NCBI RefSeq assembly: GCF_019748715.1
Contig: NZ_JACLBZ010000022.1
Coordinates: 1-63,040, forward strand
Length of the DNA: 63,040 nt
Direction: 5' to 3'
Source of the DNA: Sporosarcina aquimarina
GTDB taxonomy: Bacteria > Bacillota > Bacilli > Bacillales_A > Planococcaceae
Of the stretch, positions 48,503 through 56,723 are shown in pieces. Below the pieces are notes generated by a model. It searched no databases. It saw nothing but the letters and a program-made list of their open reading frames with translations, and was not told the DNA's origin. Each line of letters opens with the position of its first letter. Within the stretch, counting starts at the first letter, position 1. Both the position numbers and the translations under genes were made by a program.

Positions 48503-49390
48503 TTATGATTGCTTCGTTAATATCTCGGCATGCTTTTGAACGATTTCCACGAATGCCTTTACTTGCTTCAGTTCAAAAGTGGAGTTGTAGCCGATTAGCC
48601 ATGTATCTCGCGTCAGCTCAAATTCCTCTTCACTATTCAACAAAGGAATACGATTCACACGTTCGTCGCCCGAGAGCGTGATGGAAGGTAAGATCGCATA
48701 ACCAATCCCATTCAAAGCCAATTGCTTACACGTCTCAATTTGATCCACGATAATTTGGCGGCTTGGGTGTTGATTGAAATGCTTGTTCCACCAACGCTGT
48801 ATTTCCATATAATAATTCGAATCACTTTTAAACTGGATAAAATGCCGATTCGTATCTTTCAACTCGTCGATTGTCGAGATTTCTCGATCGACCAAATACA
48901 GCTGATCGCGGAATAAATACTTGCGATTACTTTTCCAGTCCGTCTGCCCCCTGACAATTCCAATATGCGCTTCTCCTTCATACAGCGCATTGGATATTTC
49001 AGAACTCCAGCCGGTCATCAATGAAATTTTGGCATCCGGATACAAAGCCACATAATCTTTCAATACTTGTGGTAGCCATGTCTGGCCAATGATTGATGCA
49101 CAGGCAATCTTCAGCGTTCCATGGACTTTATCCTCAAGTGATGCAATCAACTCCAACGTTTCATCCCGTTTTGCTAAAGACTCTTTCGCATAGGCGATCA
49201 CATGCTCACCGGCAGGCGTAGGTTCAAGCCCTTTCTGGGAACGAATGAACAACTGCATTCCCCATTCCTTTTCAATTGTTTGCAGTCGTTGAGAAAGCGC
49301 AGGCTGGGATAAATGTAATCGCTCCGATGCTTTTCGCATATTTCCTTCTTCCGCCAACGCTTTTATAATATCTAACTCAGTTGTCGACAT
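48503..49390 (-). CDS. ccpC: LysR-type regulator CcpC (catabolite control protein C)
   Basis: CcpC represses citB and citZ and responds to citrate. The 295-residue protein has the N-terminal winged helix-turn-helix (NMRKASERLHLSQPALSQRLQ) and the effector domain starting HGTLKIACASIIGQTWLP. The IQFKSDSNYY, DQIETCKQLALNGIGYAILPS and RDTWLIGY segments fit CcpC. Its gene neighbours darB, as ykuL-ccpC do in B. subtilis. ATG 49390 is eight bases after AAAGGTG. A drug-transporter gene overlaps its start by 14 bases. Confidence 0.87.
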   Translation of the reverse strand: MSTTELDIIKALAEEGNMRKASERLHLSQPALSQRLQTIEKEWGMQLFIRSQKGLEPTPAGEHVIAYAKESLAKRDETLELIASLEDKVHGTLKIACASIIGQTWLPQVLKDYVALYPDAKISLMTGWSSEISNALYEGEAHIGIVRGQTDWKSNRKYLFRDQLYLVDREISTIDELKDTNRHFIQFKSDSNYYMEIQRWWNKHFNQHPSRQIIVDQIETCKQLALNGIGYAILPSITLSGDERVNRIPLLNSEEEFELTRDTWLIGYNSTFELKQVKAFVEIVQKHAEILTKQS

Positions 49391-50858
49391 GTTCATACAC
49401 CTTTCCTCGAGGTATTCGTAAAATCAGCAGTAAACTAATCCATGCAAAAAAGGCAATTGCAATATAGACCCAATGCAACGAGTTTTCTAAACCGGTTTGC
49501 AAGCTTACAAGCTCTTTAATCGGTATCAACGATCGACTTTCTTCCGTCAGCAAGCTATTTACATTATCTACGGAATACGTTAACTTTTCTGCCGCAAAAT
49601 ACGTAAGCAGCGTACCATTCAAAATAGCACCGAAGACGGAAGCACCTATCGTATTCCCAAAGTTTTTCATGAACATATTTGCAGCTGTGGCAGAACCTCT
49701 TTGCGTTCGCGATACAGCACCTTGAATCGTCACGATAAACGATGTGTTCGTCAGCCCCATCCCAACCCCAATGAAGAAGCTCGAACACGCTGCCCAAATC
49801 GGACCTAAACCTGCATTCATGAAGACGAACATCATCGAGCCGACCACAAGGGATATACCGCCGGCAAACGATACGAGAAACGGTCCAAAACGAATGAGCA
49901 GATGCCCGGCTAAAGATGAGGCTAATGGCCAGCCGATAGACATCGCGGTCAATGCAAATCCAGCTATAATCGCCTTCTGTTCCATTACACCAGATACATA
50001 CGTAGGTAAGTAGGATGAAATACCGATTAAAATAACGCCAGTTGTTAAGGAGACTAAATTCGCATACAAAATGATGGGATTCTTCCAGATACTAAACGAT
50101 ATGAGTGGATCCTTTGCCAACTGTTCTTGTCTAAAAAATAAAAAGAAAATGACAGCAGATACTGCTAACAACAGCAGACCGATTAAAGAGAACCGTCCAA
50201 AGGCTTGTCCACCTTCCACAAGCCAAACTAAAATTGATAACAAGGCGATCGTCAGCAAAACCGCTCCTCTATAATCAACCGATGCGTTGTGCGTCTCTTT
50301 TGGCTCATGCAAGAAAAAGAAAATGCCTGCCATGGCGAGAATTCCGAGCGGAACATTTACCCAAAAGACAAACTGCCAGTTCACGTATTGAACAAGCAAA
50401 CCACCAATGACGGGACCGGAAACCGCAGAAATCCCCCAGACGCTTGATAAGTATCCTTGAATCTTTGCTCTCTCCTCGGTTGAGTATATATCTCCAACAA
50501 TCGTCGTGGCAATAGGCATGACAGCCCCTGCTCCTATTCCTTGTACAAGGCGGTAAATGATCAATTGTTCCATCGAACCCGCAAAACCGCATAATATGGA
50601 GCCTATCAAAAAAATCGTCAATCCTACAAAGAATATAGGTTTCCTTCCAAAGACATCTGCTAATTTCCCATAAATCAATACGGTGACGGTACTCATTAAT
50701 AAATACGAGGAAAATATCCAGCTATAACGTGAAAAACCGCCTAGCTCAGATGCGATAGTCGGCATGGCAGTTGTAACGATCGTCGCCTCAACAGCTCCGA
50801 CAAACATTGCCAGCATCACTGCCGCAAGCACGAGCGGACGCTTTGTTTCCTTTTGCAC
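49377..50858 (-). CDS. MFS transporter, 14-helix DHA2 (drug:H+ antiporter) family
   Basis: The 493-residue protein has about fourteen membrane helices and the DHA2 motifs GKLADVFGRKPIFFVGL and the antiporter motif in WGISAVSGPVIGGLL. Multidrug export is the family role. GTG 50858 is preceded by GGAG at twelve bases, a poor site, so the start is not secure. It lies between darB and ccpC, which are adjacent in B. subtilis, and its end overlaps the ccpC start, suggesting coupled translation and a recent insertion into that pair. Confidence 0.86.
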   Translation of the reverse strand: MQKETKRPLVLAAVMLAMFVGAVEATIVTTAMPTIASELGGFSRYSWIFSSYLLMSTVTVLIYGKLADVFGRKPIFFVGLTIFLIGSILCGFAGSMEQLIIYRLVQGIGAGAVMPIATTIVGDIYSTEERAKIQGYLSSVWGISAVSGPVIGGLLVQYVNWQFVFWVNVPLGILAMAGIFFFLHEPKETHNASVDYRGAVLLTIALLSILVWLVEGGQAFGRFSLIGLLLLAVSAVIFFLFFRQEQLAKDPLISFSIWKNPIILYANLVSLTTGVILIGISSYLPTYVSGVMEQKAIIAGFALTAMSIGWPLASSLAGHLLIRFGPFLVSFAGGISLVVGSMMFVFMNAGLGPIWAACSSFFIGVGMGLTNTSFIVTIQGAVSRTQRGSATAANMFMKNFGNTIGASVFGAILNGTLLTYFAAEKLTYSVDNVNSLLTEESRSLIPIKELVSLQTGLENSLHWVYIAIAFFAWISLLLILRIPRGKVYEHVDN

Positions 50859-50883
50859 TGAGCGCTCAACTCCATTCTAGATA

Positions 50884-50911
50884 GAAAAAGACTCCATAAG
50901 AGGAGCCTTGT
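50884..50911 (-). terminator. Terminator after darB
   Basis: On the minus strand AGGCTCC and GGAGTCT (one G-T pair) flank a six-base loop and end in TTTTT, 28 bases past the darB stop and just before the transporter gene. Confidence 0.75.
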
Positions 50912-50938
50912 TGTCATCTAACTATACAAACTATCAAT

Positions 50939-51382
50939 TTATGCTTGAACATTATAAAGATATTTCTTAAACTCTTTCATAACTACTCGTCTAGTTAAAA
51001 TACCTGCAAACGTCCCATCCTCTTCTGTCACGCATAAAAATGGATGATTAATCAACAGGTCCATCGCTCGTTGAAAACGTTCATTTACTCGAATCGTCGG
51101 AAGCGATGTTTCCATAATCTCATCTACCTTAATATTCTCTAATCGTTCATATTCAATACGTTCTAAACCTAAAATGGCATCTGTAATCATACCTATCCCG
51201 AGTAAGCCTTTTAAATGATACTGGTGATCAAGTACAGGGATGGCAGAATAACCTGTCTTCGTTAAAACGAGAAGAGCGTGTTCTGCGTTATTACCGATTT
51301 GCACATGAGCAACTTTTTCTGAAGAAATTATTTGGTCAGCAATCGGCGCAAAGAGAAACTCTTTATTATTTATAGAAACCAT
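50939..51382 (-). CDS. darB: c-di-AMP-binding CBS-domain protein DarB (CbpB)
   Basis: DarB (YkuL) binds c-di-AMP; in B. subtilis the ligand-free form stimulates the (p)ppGpp synthetase Rel and pyruvate carboxylase. The 147-residue protein is two CBS motifs, the first around EKVAHVQIGNNAEHALLVLTKTGY (in two blocks) with PVLD, and the second around IRVNERFQRAMDLLINHPFLCVTEEDG in parts. Length and sequence match DarB. ATG 51382 follows AGGAGCG. Note that pycA, a target of DarB in B. subtilis, is also in this window. Confidence 0.9.
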   Translation of the reverse strand: MVSINNKEFLFAPIADQIISSEKVAHVQIGNNAEHALLVLTKTGYSAIPVLDHQYHLKGLLGIGMITDAILGLERIEYERLENIKVDEIMETSLPTIRVNERFQRAMDLLINHPFLCVTEEDGTFAGILTRRVVMKEFKKYLYNVQA

Positions 51383-51510
51383 ACGTAATCGCTCCTTCTG
51401 TTCGTCAAATCGTTAAACTATCAATGAAAAAGTAAAAGTATCCGCTTCCATTCCATCATACCACAAATAGCCTTTTTTCACCTCAAAAGATGAATTGTTT
51501 CCAAAAACAA

Positions 51511-51538
51511 AAACCTCTTCCTTCATTAGGAAGAGGCC
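51511..51538 (-). terminator. Terminator overlapping the end of the small membrane gene
   Basis: On the minus strand CCTCTTCC and GGAAGAGG flank a seven-base loop and run into TTTTTG. The stop codon of the small membrane protein lies in the loop. Confidence 0.82.
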
Positions 51539-51753
51539 CAATAATAAAAAATTACAAACAAGGCAAAGAAAGTGGCGATAAGTATGATCCAGAGTATCGG
51601 ATTAATCGTATAAGGATGCTCTGCTACCGTCTCAGGAATTTGATCTTTTTCATTCAATTGCAGCGAACGACTCGATTTTCTGACTGCAGCCAAACAAATC
51701 CACAGCATAATAGCACTCACAAAAATCATGGGCCATAGCCATATATCCCACAT
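51526..51753 (-). CDS. Small two-helix membrane protein of unknown function
   Basis: The 75-residue product has two membrane helices, MIFVSAIMLWICLAAV near the start and INPILWIILIATFFALFVIFYYW at the end, joined by a polar loop. I do not recognise a family. ATG 51753 follows AAGGAGTG by six bases. It stands alone between the GGDEF-EAL gene and darB on the same strand, with its own terminator. Confidence 0.7.
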   Translation of the reverse strand: MWDIWLWPMIFVSAIMLWICLAAVRKSSRSLQLNEKDQIPETVAEHPYTINPILWIILIATFFALFVIFYYWASS

Positions 51754-51829
51754 AATCCATCACTCCTTTTGCACATCCATTACAATAAAGTTTGTGCAGA
51801 AGGCAGAAATTTATGTGTCTCTTTACACA

Positions 51830-53848
51830 TTACTGATGAATTTCTAAATAGTCTCGTTCAATGACTTCTGATGGCACAGCCTTACTGTATAGAAATCCTT
51901 GCGCAATCCGGCATTTGGATTCCTTCAAAATTTCAGCCTGTGAAACGGTTTCAATTCCTTCAGCAATCACATTCATACCTAAGCTATGTGCTAAATTAAT
52001 GATCGTTTTGGCAATTGCTTCATTTTTGGCATCCATTTCGATATCTTGTATAAAAGAACGGTCTATTTTAATTATATCGATCGGATATTTTTTTAAGTAA
52101 CTCAATGAAGAATAACCCGTTCCAAAGTCATCAACGGAAATAGTAAAGCCCATCTCTTTAAGTTGTCGTAAAGACTTTAACGTTTCATCCGGCCTCATGA
52201 GCGCACTCTCTGTTATTTCAATTTCAATACAATTCGTCTGTAATTCGTATTTACGTACGGTATCAAACAGTTTAACGCAAAAATTTTCTGATCTGAACTG
52301 ACTTGGTGAAATATTGATCGCAACTTTCACAGGTTTATACTGTTTTTTCTGCCACTCTTTCAAATGCTGGCACACTTGATCGATAACCCAGTCCCCAATT
52401 ACATGAATAATACCGGAAGCTTCAGCAAGTGGAATGAAGTCGGCTGGAGAAACCTCACCAAACTTGCGATTATTCCAACGCAGTAAGGCTTCAAAGCTTG
52501 TGGACGTCCCCGTTTCTAATTCCACTTGCGGCTGAAAACAAACTTTCAATTCATCAAACTCAATTGCCCGCCGTAAGTGAGATTCCATCAACGCTTCATT
52601 TGTAAACGTTGCCTTCATATCCTCTTCAAAATATCGAAAATGAGCACGGCCTCGTTGTTTTGTGACGGACAAAGCTTGCTTGGACTTTTCCGTCAGCTCA
52701 TCAATGGTATTTCCGTGTTCAGGAAACGTAGAAATCCCTATAGAAATAGATAAATAATATTCTTGGCCGTTAAACAGAAAAGGCTTTTTAAAAGAACATA
52801 ACACTTCATTACAAATTCGCTCCGTTTGGGCGAAGCTGTATTCCTGAACGAGAAAAATAAACTCATCTCCACTATTACGATAAACTTTCTCACCCGCTGT
52901 ACAAATCTTTCTTAAACGCTCAGCAACCATCCTTAAGATTTGGTTGCCTGCCATATAGCCTAGTGACTCCACTACCACTTTAAAACGATCAATACCTAAA
53001 TGAATAATGCGGAGTTTCCCCTTTTCATTCACAGCCTGAAGTGAATCTTGGGCGAAATGAATTTTCAACATTCGGCGGTTCCACAGTCCTGTCAAGTGAT
53101 CATGGTATGAAAGATAATACCTTTTAGAATTACTGATCAAATAGTTCGGTAATTCCTTTAAGATGACTTGTGTCTCCAGATGCTCTCCCTTCACTACAAC
53201 AGGTAGTGCTTTTAGCGAAACCAGCAATTCATGGCCTTTTTGATGCATTAGCTCGATGTGCGGCAATTCAAATGTCTTTCCAAGTTTCACGTAAGACCAT
53301 AACTGCCTGAAACTTAGCTGATCTACTTCACTTACAAGCTGATGAAACGGCTTGCCGATCAATTGTTTCGGCTTATAATTAAGTAGTTTTTTTATCATAG
53401 GGTTGCAAAATGTAATTTGTCCTTGTCCATTTAATGTAAGCAGTGCGTCTGAATTGGAAAATAGAAGGGATTGATATTTTTCTTTCCATAGCTGATTGGC
53501 ATTCCGGGAGACAGAATTCTGAAATTCCAAGAGAAGTAAAAAACCTTTAGAGGAATCAGCTAACTCCTTCATAGTCATTTTCAATGGCTCTTGTCCGATA
53601 ATAGAAATCTGGCATGAACCTAGAGTAGCAGCTTTTTCTACTATAGCTTCTCGGATTGCTGACCAATATAGACCAAAAAACTGCTCAGGCGAATGTTTAC
53701 TCGATGAAAAGAATGATGTAGAACTTTCATTTGTATACAAAATCTTCATATGTTGATTGGAGCTTACATCTAAGATGACGACCATAGTAGAGTGAGCTTG
53801 CGGCTCTTCCTTTTGAAGAAAATGATCAAATGGTTCTTCATTGTTCAT
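51830..53848 (-). CDS. PAS-GGDEF-EAL c-di-GMP turnover protein
   Basis: The 672-residue cytosolic protein has a divergent N-terminal sensor region, a PAS domain at about 120-240 (LFSNSDALLTLNGQGQITF), a GGDEF domain at 245-405 with NSGDEF as active motif, and an EAL domain at 415-665. EAL residues are intact: FEALLRW, INISPSQF, IEITESAL, VDDFGTGYSS, IKIDRSF, AEGIET and QGFLYS. So phosphodiesterase activity is likely, while the SGDEF variant leaves the cyclase uncertain. No membrane helix is seen. No partner gene is adjacent. Confidence 0.9.
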   Translation of the reverse strand: MNNEEPFDHFLQKEEPQAHSTMVVILDVSSNQHMKILYTNESSTSFFSSSKHSPEQFFGLYWSAIREAIVEKAATLGSCQISIIGQEPLKMTMKELADSSKGFLLLLEFQNSVSRNANQLWKEKYQSLLFSNSDALLTLNGQGQITFCNPMIKKLLNYKPKQLIGKPFHQLVSEVDQLSFRQLWSYVKLGKTFELPHIELMHQKGHELLVSLKALPVVVKGEHLETQVILKELPNYLISNSKRYYLSYHDHLTGLWNRRMLKIHFAQDSLQAVNEKGKLRIIHLGIDRFKVVVESLGYMAGNQILRMVAERLRKICTAGEKVYRNSGDEFIFLVQEYSFAQTERICNEVLCSFKKPFLFNGQEYYLSISIGISTFPEHGNTIDELTEKSKQALSVTKQRGRAHFRYFEEDMKATFTNEALMESHLRRAIEFDELKVCFQPQVELETGTSTSFEALLRWNNRKFGEVSPADFIPLAEASGIIHVIGDWVIDQVCQHLKEWQKKQYKPVKVAINISPSQFRSENFCVKLFDTVRKYELQTNCIEIEITESALMRPDETLKSLRQLKEMGFTISVDDFGTGYSSLSYLKKYPIDIIKIDRSFIQDIEMDAKNEAIAKTIINLAHSLGMNVIAEGIETVSQAEILKESKCRIAQGFLYSKAVPSEVIERDYLEIHQ

Positions 53849-54041
53849 TTTGAGACGCTTCCTTTCGTTTACAAATTCTATTGTGCACTTTTAATTATTT
53901 TTAATACTTAAGATACAGTTAGATTCACCTTTATCAATAAGTATACAGCTATTTAATCTGCTATAAAAGACTAGATACCTAGATTATACTTCCCTTTGTG
54001 ACTATTCACGTAACGTTTCCTAAAGACAAGTTAATTGAATA

Positions 54042-54079
54042 GAAAAAGAAGCAAAGGGACTAGAACGCCCCTATGCTTC
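54042..54079 (-). terminator. Terminator after ykwC
   Basis: On the minus strand GAAGCATAGGGGCG pairs with CCCTTTGCTTC and TTTTTC follows, close to the ykwC stop. The rest of 53849-54084 shows no gene. Confidence 0.75.
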
Positions 54080-54084
54080 ATTAC

Positions 54085-54954
54085 TTAATCGATATATTGT
54101 TTAATCAGGACTTGAGTACCTTTTTCTCCGTATCCTTGATCCAGCAATTCTATATACATTTTGCGCGCAAGCTTCAGGCCCGGTAACTCTAAATTCAATC
54201 TTTCCGTCTCCTGTAACGCAATATTTAAATCTTTCACAAAGTGCTTCACAAAAAAACCAGGCTCGTAGTCTTCTTCAATGATTCGCGGACCGAGAGCCGA
54301 TAAACTCCACGAACCGGCGGCACCAGAAGCTACCGACTGCAGCATAGTATCTGGATCCAGTCCTGATTTCATAGCATAAGCGAGTGCTTCACACGCACCA
54401 ATCATATTTCCTGCCACTGTAATTTGATTGCACATTTTGGCATGTTGCCCCGCTCCTGCATCGCCTTGATAGACAATTTGCTTTCCAAAAACAGAAAGTA
54501 TCGGCAACAAACGATCATATAGCGCTTTTTTACCGCCACACATAATAGAGAGAGTGCCATTTTGTGCGCCTATATCGCCGCCGGAAACGGGTGCATCGAG
54601 AGAGTGCATCTGCAGCGACTCTGCTTTTCGAGCTATAGCAATAGCCAACTCCGGGCTCGATGTTGTCATATCGACTACCGTTTGAGAAGGACGACCATTC
54701 GCAAAGATGCCGTTCTCTGACAGATAAACCTCTTCCACATCTGCCGGCATGCCAATCATCGTAAAGATAATATCTGCTTCACGCACAGCTTCTCCTACAG
54801 AGTCTGCCCACCGCACGCCAAGCTCAACCAAAGGATCCGCTTTAGACTTCGTCCTTGTATACACCGTTACATCGTAGGATGCGTTTACTAAATGTTTTAC
54901 AATACTCGCACCCATCACACCGGTCCCAATAAATGCTATCTTTTCATTTTTCAT
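54085..54954 (-). CDS. ykwC: NAD(P)-dependent beta-hydroxyacid dehydrogenase family protein (YkwC)
   Basis: The 289-residue enzyme has the NAD loop IAFIGTGVMGASIVKHL, the family signature DAPVSGGDIGAQNGTLSIMCGG, and the active-site lysine in GQHAKMCNQ. It belongs to the 3-hydroxyisobutyrate/glyoxylate reductase group; the substrate is not fixed by sequence. ATG 54954 follows AAGGAGTG. B. subtilis YkwC is the closest relative I recall. Confidence 0.9.
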   Translation of the reverse strand: MKNEKIAFIGTGVMGASIVKHLVNASYDVTVYTRTKSKADPLVELGVRWADSVGEAVREADIIFTMIGMPADVEEVYLSENGIFANGRPSQTVVDMTTSSPELAIAIARKAESLQMHSLDAPVSGGDIGAQNGTLSIMCGGKKALYDRLLPILSVFGKQIVYQGDAGAGQHAKMCNQITVAGNMIGACEALAYAMKSGLDPDTMLQSVASGAAGSWSLSALGPRIIEEDYEPGFFVKHFVKDLNIALQETERLNLELPGLKLARKMYIELLDQGYGEKGTQVLIKQYID

Positions 54955-55026
54955 TTAATCACTCCTTACAATACATTTATATATTCCATCGTATAGGAGT
55001 CAGAATTTATTTACAATAAAGGATAC

Positions 55027-55063
55027 AAAAAAAGAGGACCAATCTTATAAATAAGATTGATCC
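55027..55063 (-). terminator. Terminator after the Spo0E-like gene
   Basis: On the minus strand GGATCAATCTTAT and ATAAGATTGGTCC form a stem with a two-base to four-base loop followed by TCTTTTTTT. It is 73 bases past the Spo0E-like stop. Confidence 0.78.
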
Positions 55064-55135
55064 ACAAAAGGGGGAAATGAGAATGTTGCTGTGTTCAATT
55101 ATATTATGCCCCCTTTTCGTATATATAAACATAAA

Positions 55136-55306
55136 TTACAAATTTTTTTCAAAACTTTTTTCTTTTTGTCTTTCATATTCATTTATCAGTAAGTCCAGCT
55201 CACGACTCAGAATAATTGTACGCTCAGAATGCATCCCCTCATGTTGAGCGACTTCTATTAACTGGTTTCTAAGACATTCGATTTGAATTTCAAAGTTACA
55301 GTTCAA
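55136..55306 (-). CDS. Spo0E-like aspartyl-phosphate phosphatase
   Basis: The frame TTG 55306 to TAA 55136 encodes 56 residues with IECLRNQLIEVAQHEG, then SRELDLLINEYE. This is the Spo0E family pattern, where the SxELD motif contacts the phospho-aspartate of Spo0A. GGAAGGTG lies six bases before the TTG. The family dephosphorylates Spo0A-P and delays sporulation. The Q of the common SQELD is R here. It is small and easily missed; it lies between ykwC and ykvS with a terminator of its own. Confidence 0.85.
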   Translation of the reverse strand: MNCNFEIQIECLRNQLIEVAQHEGMHSERTIILSRELDLLINEYERQKEKSFEKNL

Positions 55307-55400
55307 ACACTACACCTTCCATCATAATAGGCTACTTTTTATATTATACTAAAAGCATGAATAATTAGCTCTATGAAGTTGTCGACACTTTCCGACAACT

Positions 55401-55599
55401 TTATCTTTATTCAGCGGAAGACTCTACCTGTATAGATGATGAAATTAATGCCGTTTTATTTCCTGTTCATTGGTTGTTCAAATGCTCGCTGAACAACAGA
55501 AGTACGCAGGCTAAGATCGCCCAATGCCCGCATGATCTACTTCCTGTAGACTTAAGCACAAATCAAAATCTGGACGCAATTACGCCGAGACGTAATTGA
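55401..55599 (+). repeat. Hairpin-rich dispersed repeat, copy C (upstream of ykvS)
   Basis: It begins TTATCTTTATTCAGCGGAAG and ends AATTACGCCGAGACGTAATTG. The TGTTCA/TGAACA hairpin in the middle is kept. The third part (TACGCAGGCTAAGATCGCCC to GTAGACTTAAGCACAA) differs from copies B and D, while AATCAAAATCTGGACGCAA is kept. It is in the same sense as ykvS, ending 140 bases upstream. Apart from it, 55307-55739 holds no gene. Confidence 0.75.
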
Positions 55600-55739
55600 A
55601 CTTTCTTTTTATCGACTTCTTAGAAGATAACCCTTTACCTTTTGTAAGTTTTCAGGCAAACTAGAAAGTAATTCTCAGGAATAGATTTGTACCACTCTAC
55701 CATAACTAGAGTAATTCATGAAGATAGAAAGGAAGTTGT

Positions 55740-55931
55740 ATGATGACGATTGCAGAAGTCGGGGATATTATTGAATTCAAAGATGGTTTACAAGGGATTG
55801 TGGAGAAAGTCAATGAAAACTCTGTTATTGTGGATTTGACATATATGGAGGATTTCGATGAGTTGGAGATGGAGGAAAAAACCGTTATCAACCATAAACG
55901 CTACAAAATTATCCATAGTGCGGCAGAATGA
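55740..55931 (+). CDS. ykvS: YkvS family protein (DUF2187)
   Basis: The 63-residue product (AEVGDIIEFKDGLQGIVEKVNENS, split as a small beta-barrel, then EEKTVINHKRYKI) is typical of DUF2187/YkvS, a KOW-like small protein of unknown role. Two tandem ATGs (55740, 55743) follow AAAGGA; the second has the better spacing. It is 60 bases upstream of a lipoprotein gene on the same strand. Confidence 0.9.
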   Translation: MMTIAEVGDIIEFKDGLQGIVEKVNENSVIVDLTYMEDFDELEMEEKTVINHKRYKIIHSAAE

Positions 55932-55990
55932 AACCTTCTTCTCGCCTATCCGTCCAATTAGTAGAATCGTAAATAGAGGAGTGAATCGAT

Positions 55991-56647
55991 ATGAACAACA
56001 AATGGCGCATTATTTTCGCTTCATTTGCAGCATCCTTACTGCTCGCAGCTTGCGGAACATCTGATTCAGATGACAATCCTTCATCAACTGACGGCACGAA
56101 TGGAAGTGCAGTGGAAACACCTGCTGACGAGCCTGAAACGGACATTGAGGAAGACGTTGACAGTGCAACTGCAGAGGGAGATGAAGCAGACAGCACAGAA
56201 GAAGAAGACTTGCTTAAAGACGCAGTCGAAACAAAAAGTGATGCTCAAGACTATTCGGTTATGGTGATGCCAGGATATACATTAACAAGTGAAGAGCCTG
56301 GAAGAGATAGCTTATATGTAGACGAAGACAGCGAAACGTTTATGCGAATTGAAACGACAGCGAAAGACGAAGAAGCTTTCAGTTTCGATGAATGGTATGA
56401 AAACATGGAAGAATTATTAGCTGCGTCAACAGATGGGGCTGAGCCGACTGAATTAACAGACGAAGCAGAACTTCCTCAAGGTGAAGGCATTACGAACGTA
56501 AAAGGAGCCGAAGCTAAATCCGATGAAGGATACTTCAAAGGCTTTGTGATGGAACGTGAGGACAAGTTAGTACGCGTGACAATTTATGCTACAGAAGACA
56601 ATGAGCATATTAAAGAATTCACAGAAATGGCTTCAACGATCAAGTAA
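55991..56647 (+). CDS. Acidic-linker lipoprotein of unknown function
   Basis: The 218-residue precursor has a lipoprotein signal (FASFAASLLLAAC, lipobox LAAC), an Asp/Glu/Thr-rich linker of about 60 residues (SDSDDNPSSTDGTNGS at its start) that keeps it away from the membrane, and a C-terminal globular domain from about 90 (YSVMVMPGYTLTSEEPGRDS). I do not recognise that domain. ATG 55991 follows GAGGAG. A strong terminator follows. It would sit on the outer membrane face. Confidence 0.8.
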   Translation: MNNKWRIIFASFAASLLLAACGTSDSDDNPSSTDGTNGSAVETPADEPETDIEEDVDSATAEGDEADSTEEEDLLKDAVETKSDAQDYSVMVMPGYTLTSEEPGRDSLYVDEDSETFMRIETTAKDEEAFSFDEWYENMEELLAASTDGAEPTELTDEAELPQGEGITNVKGAEAKSDEGYFKGFVMEREDKLVRVTIYATEDNEHIKEFTEMASTIK

Positions 56648-56658
56648 TCTCTATCTAT

Positions 56659-56705
56659 ATAGAAGGCCGACCCGCTATATACAGCAGATCGGCCTTCTTT
56701 TTGTT
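56659..56705 (+). terminator. Terminator after the lipoprotein gene
   Basis: AGAAGGCCGA and TCGGCCTTCTTTTT form a perfect stem with an 18-base loop. It is usable on both strands and also lies near the end of the kinase gene. Confidence 0.87.
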
Positions 56706-56723
56706 TAAAATTTAAAGTCCTGT

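Noticed and set aside
48364..48681. A 105-codon plus-strand frame overlapping the 3' end of ccpC
   Set aside because: It is antisense to a well-supported gene and begins in a repeat fragment.
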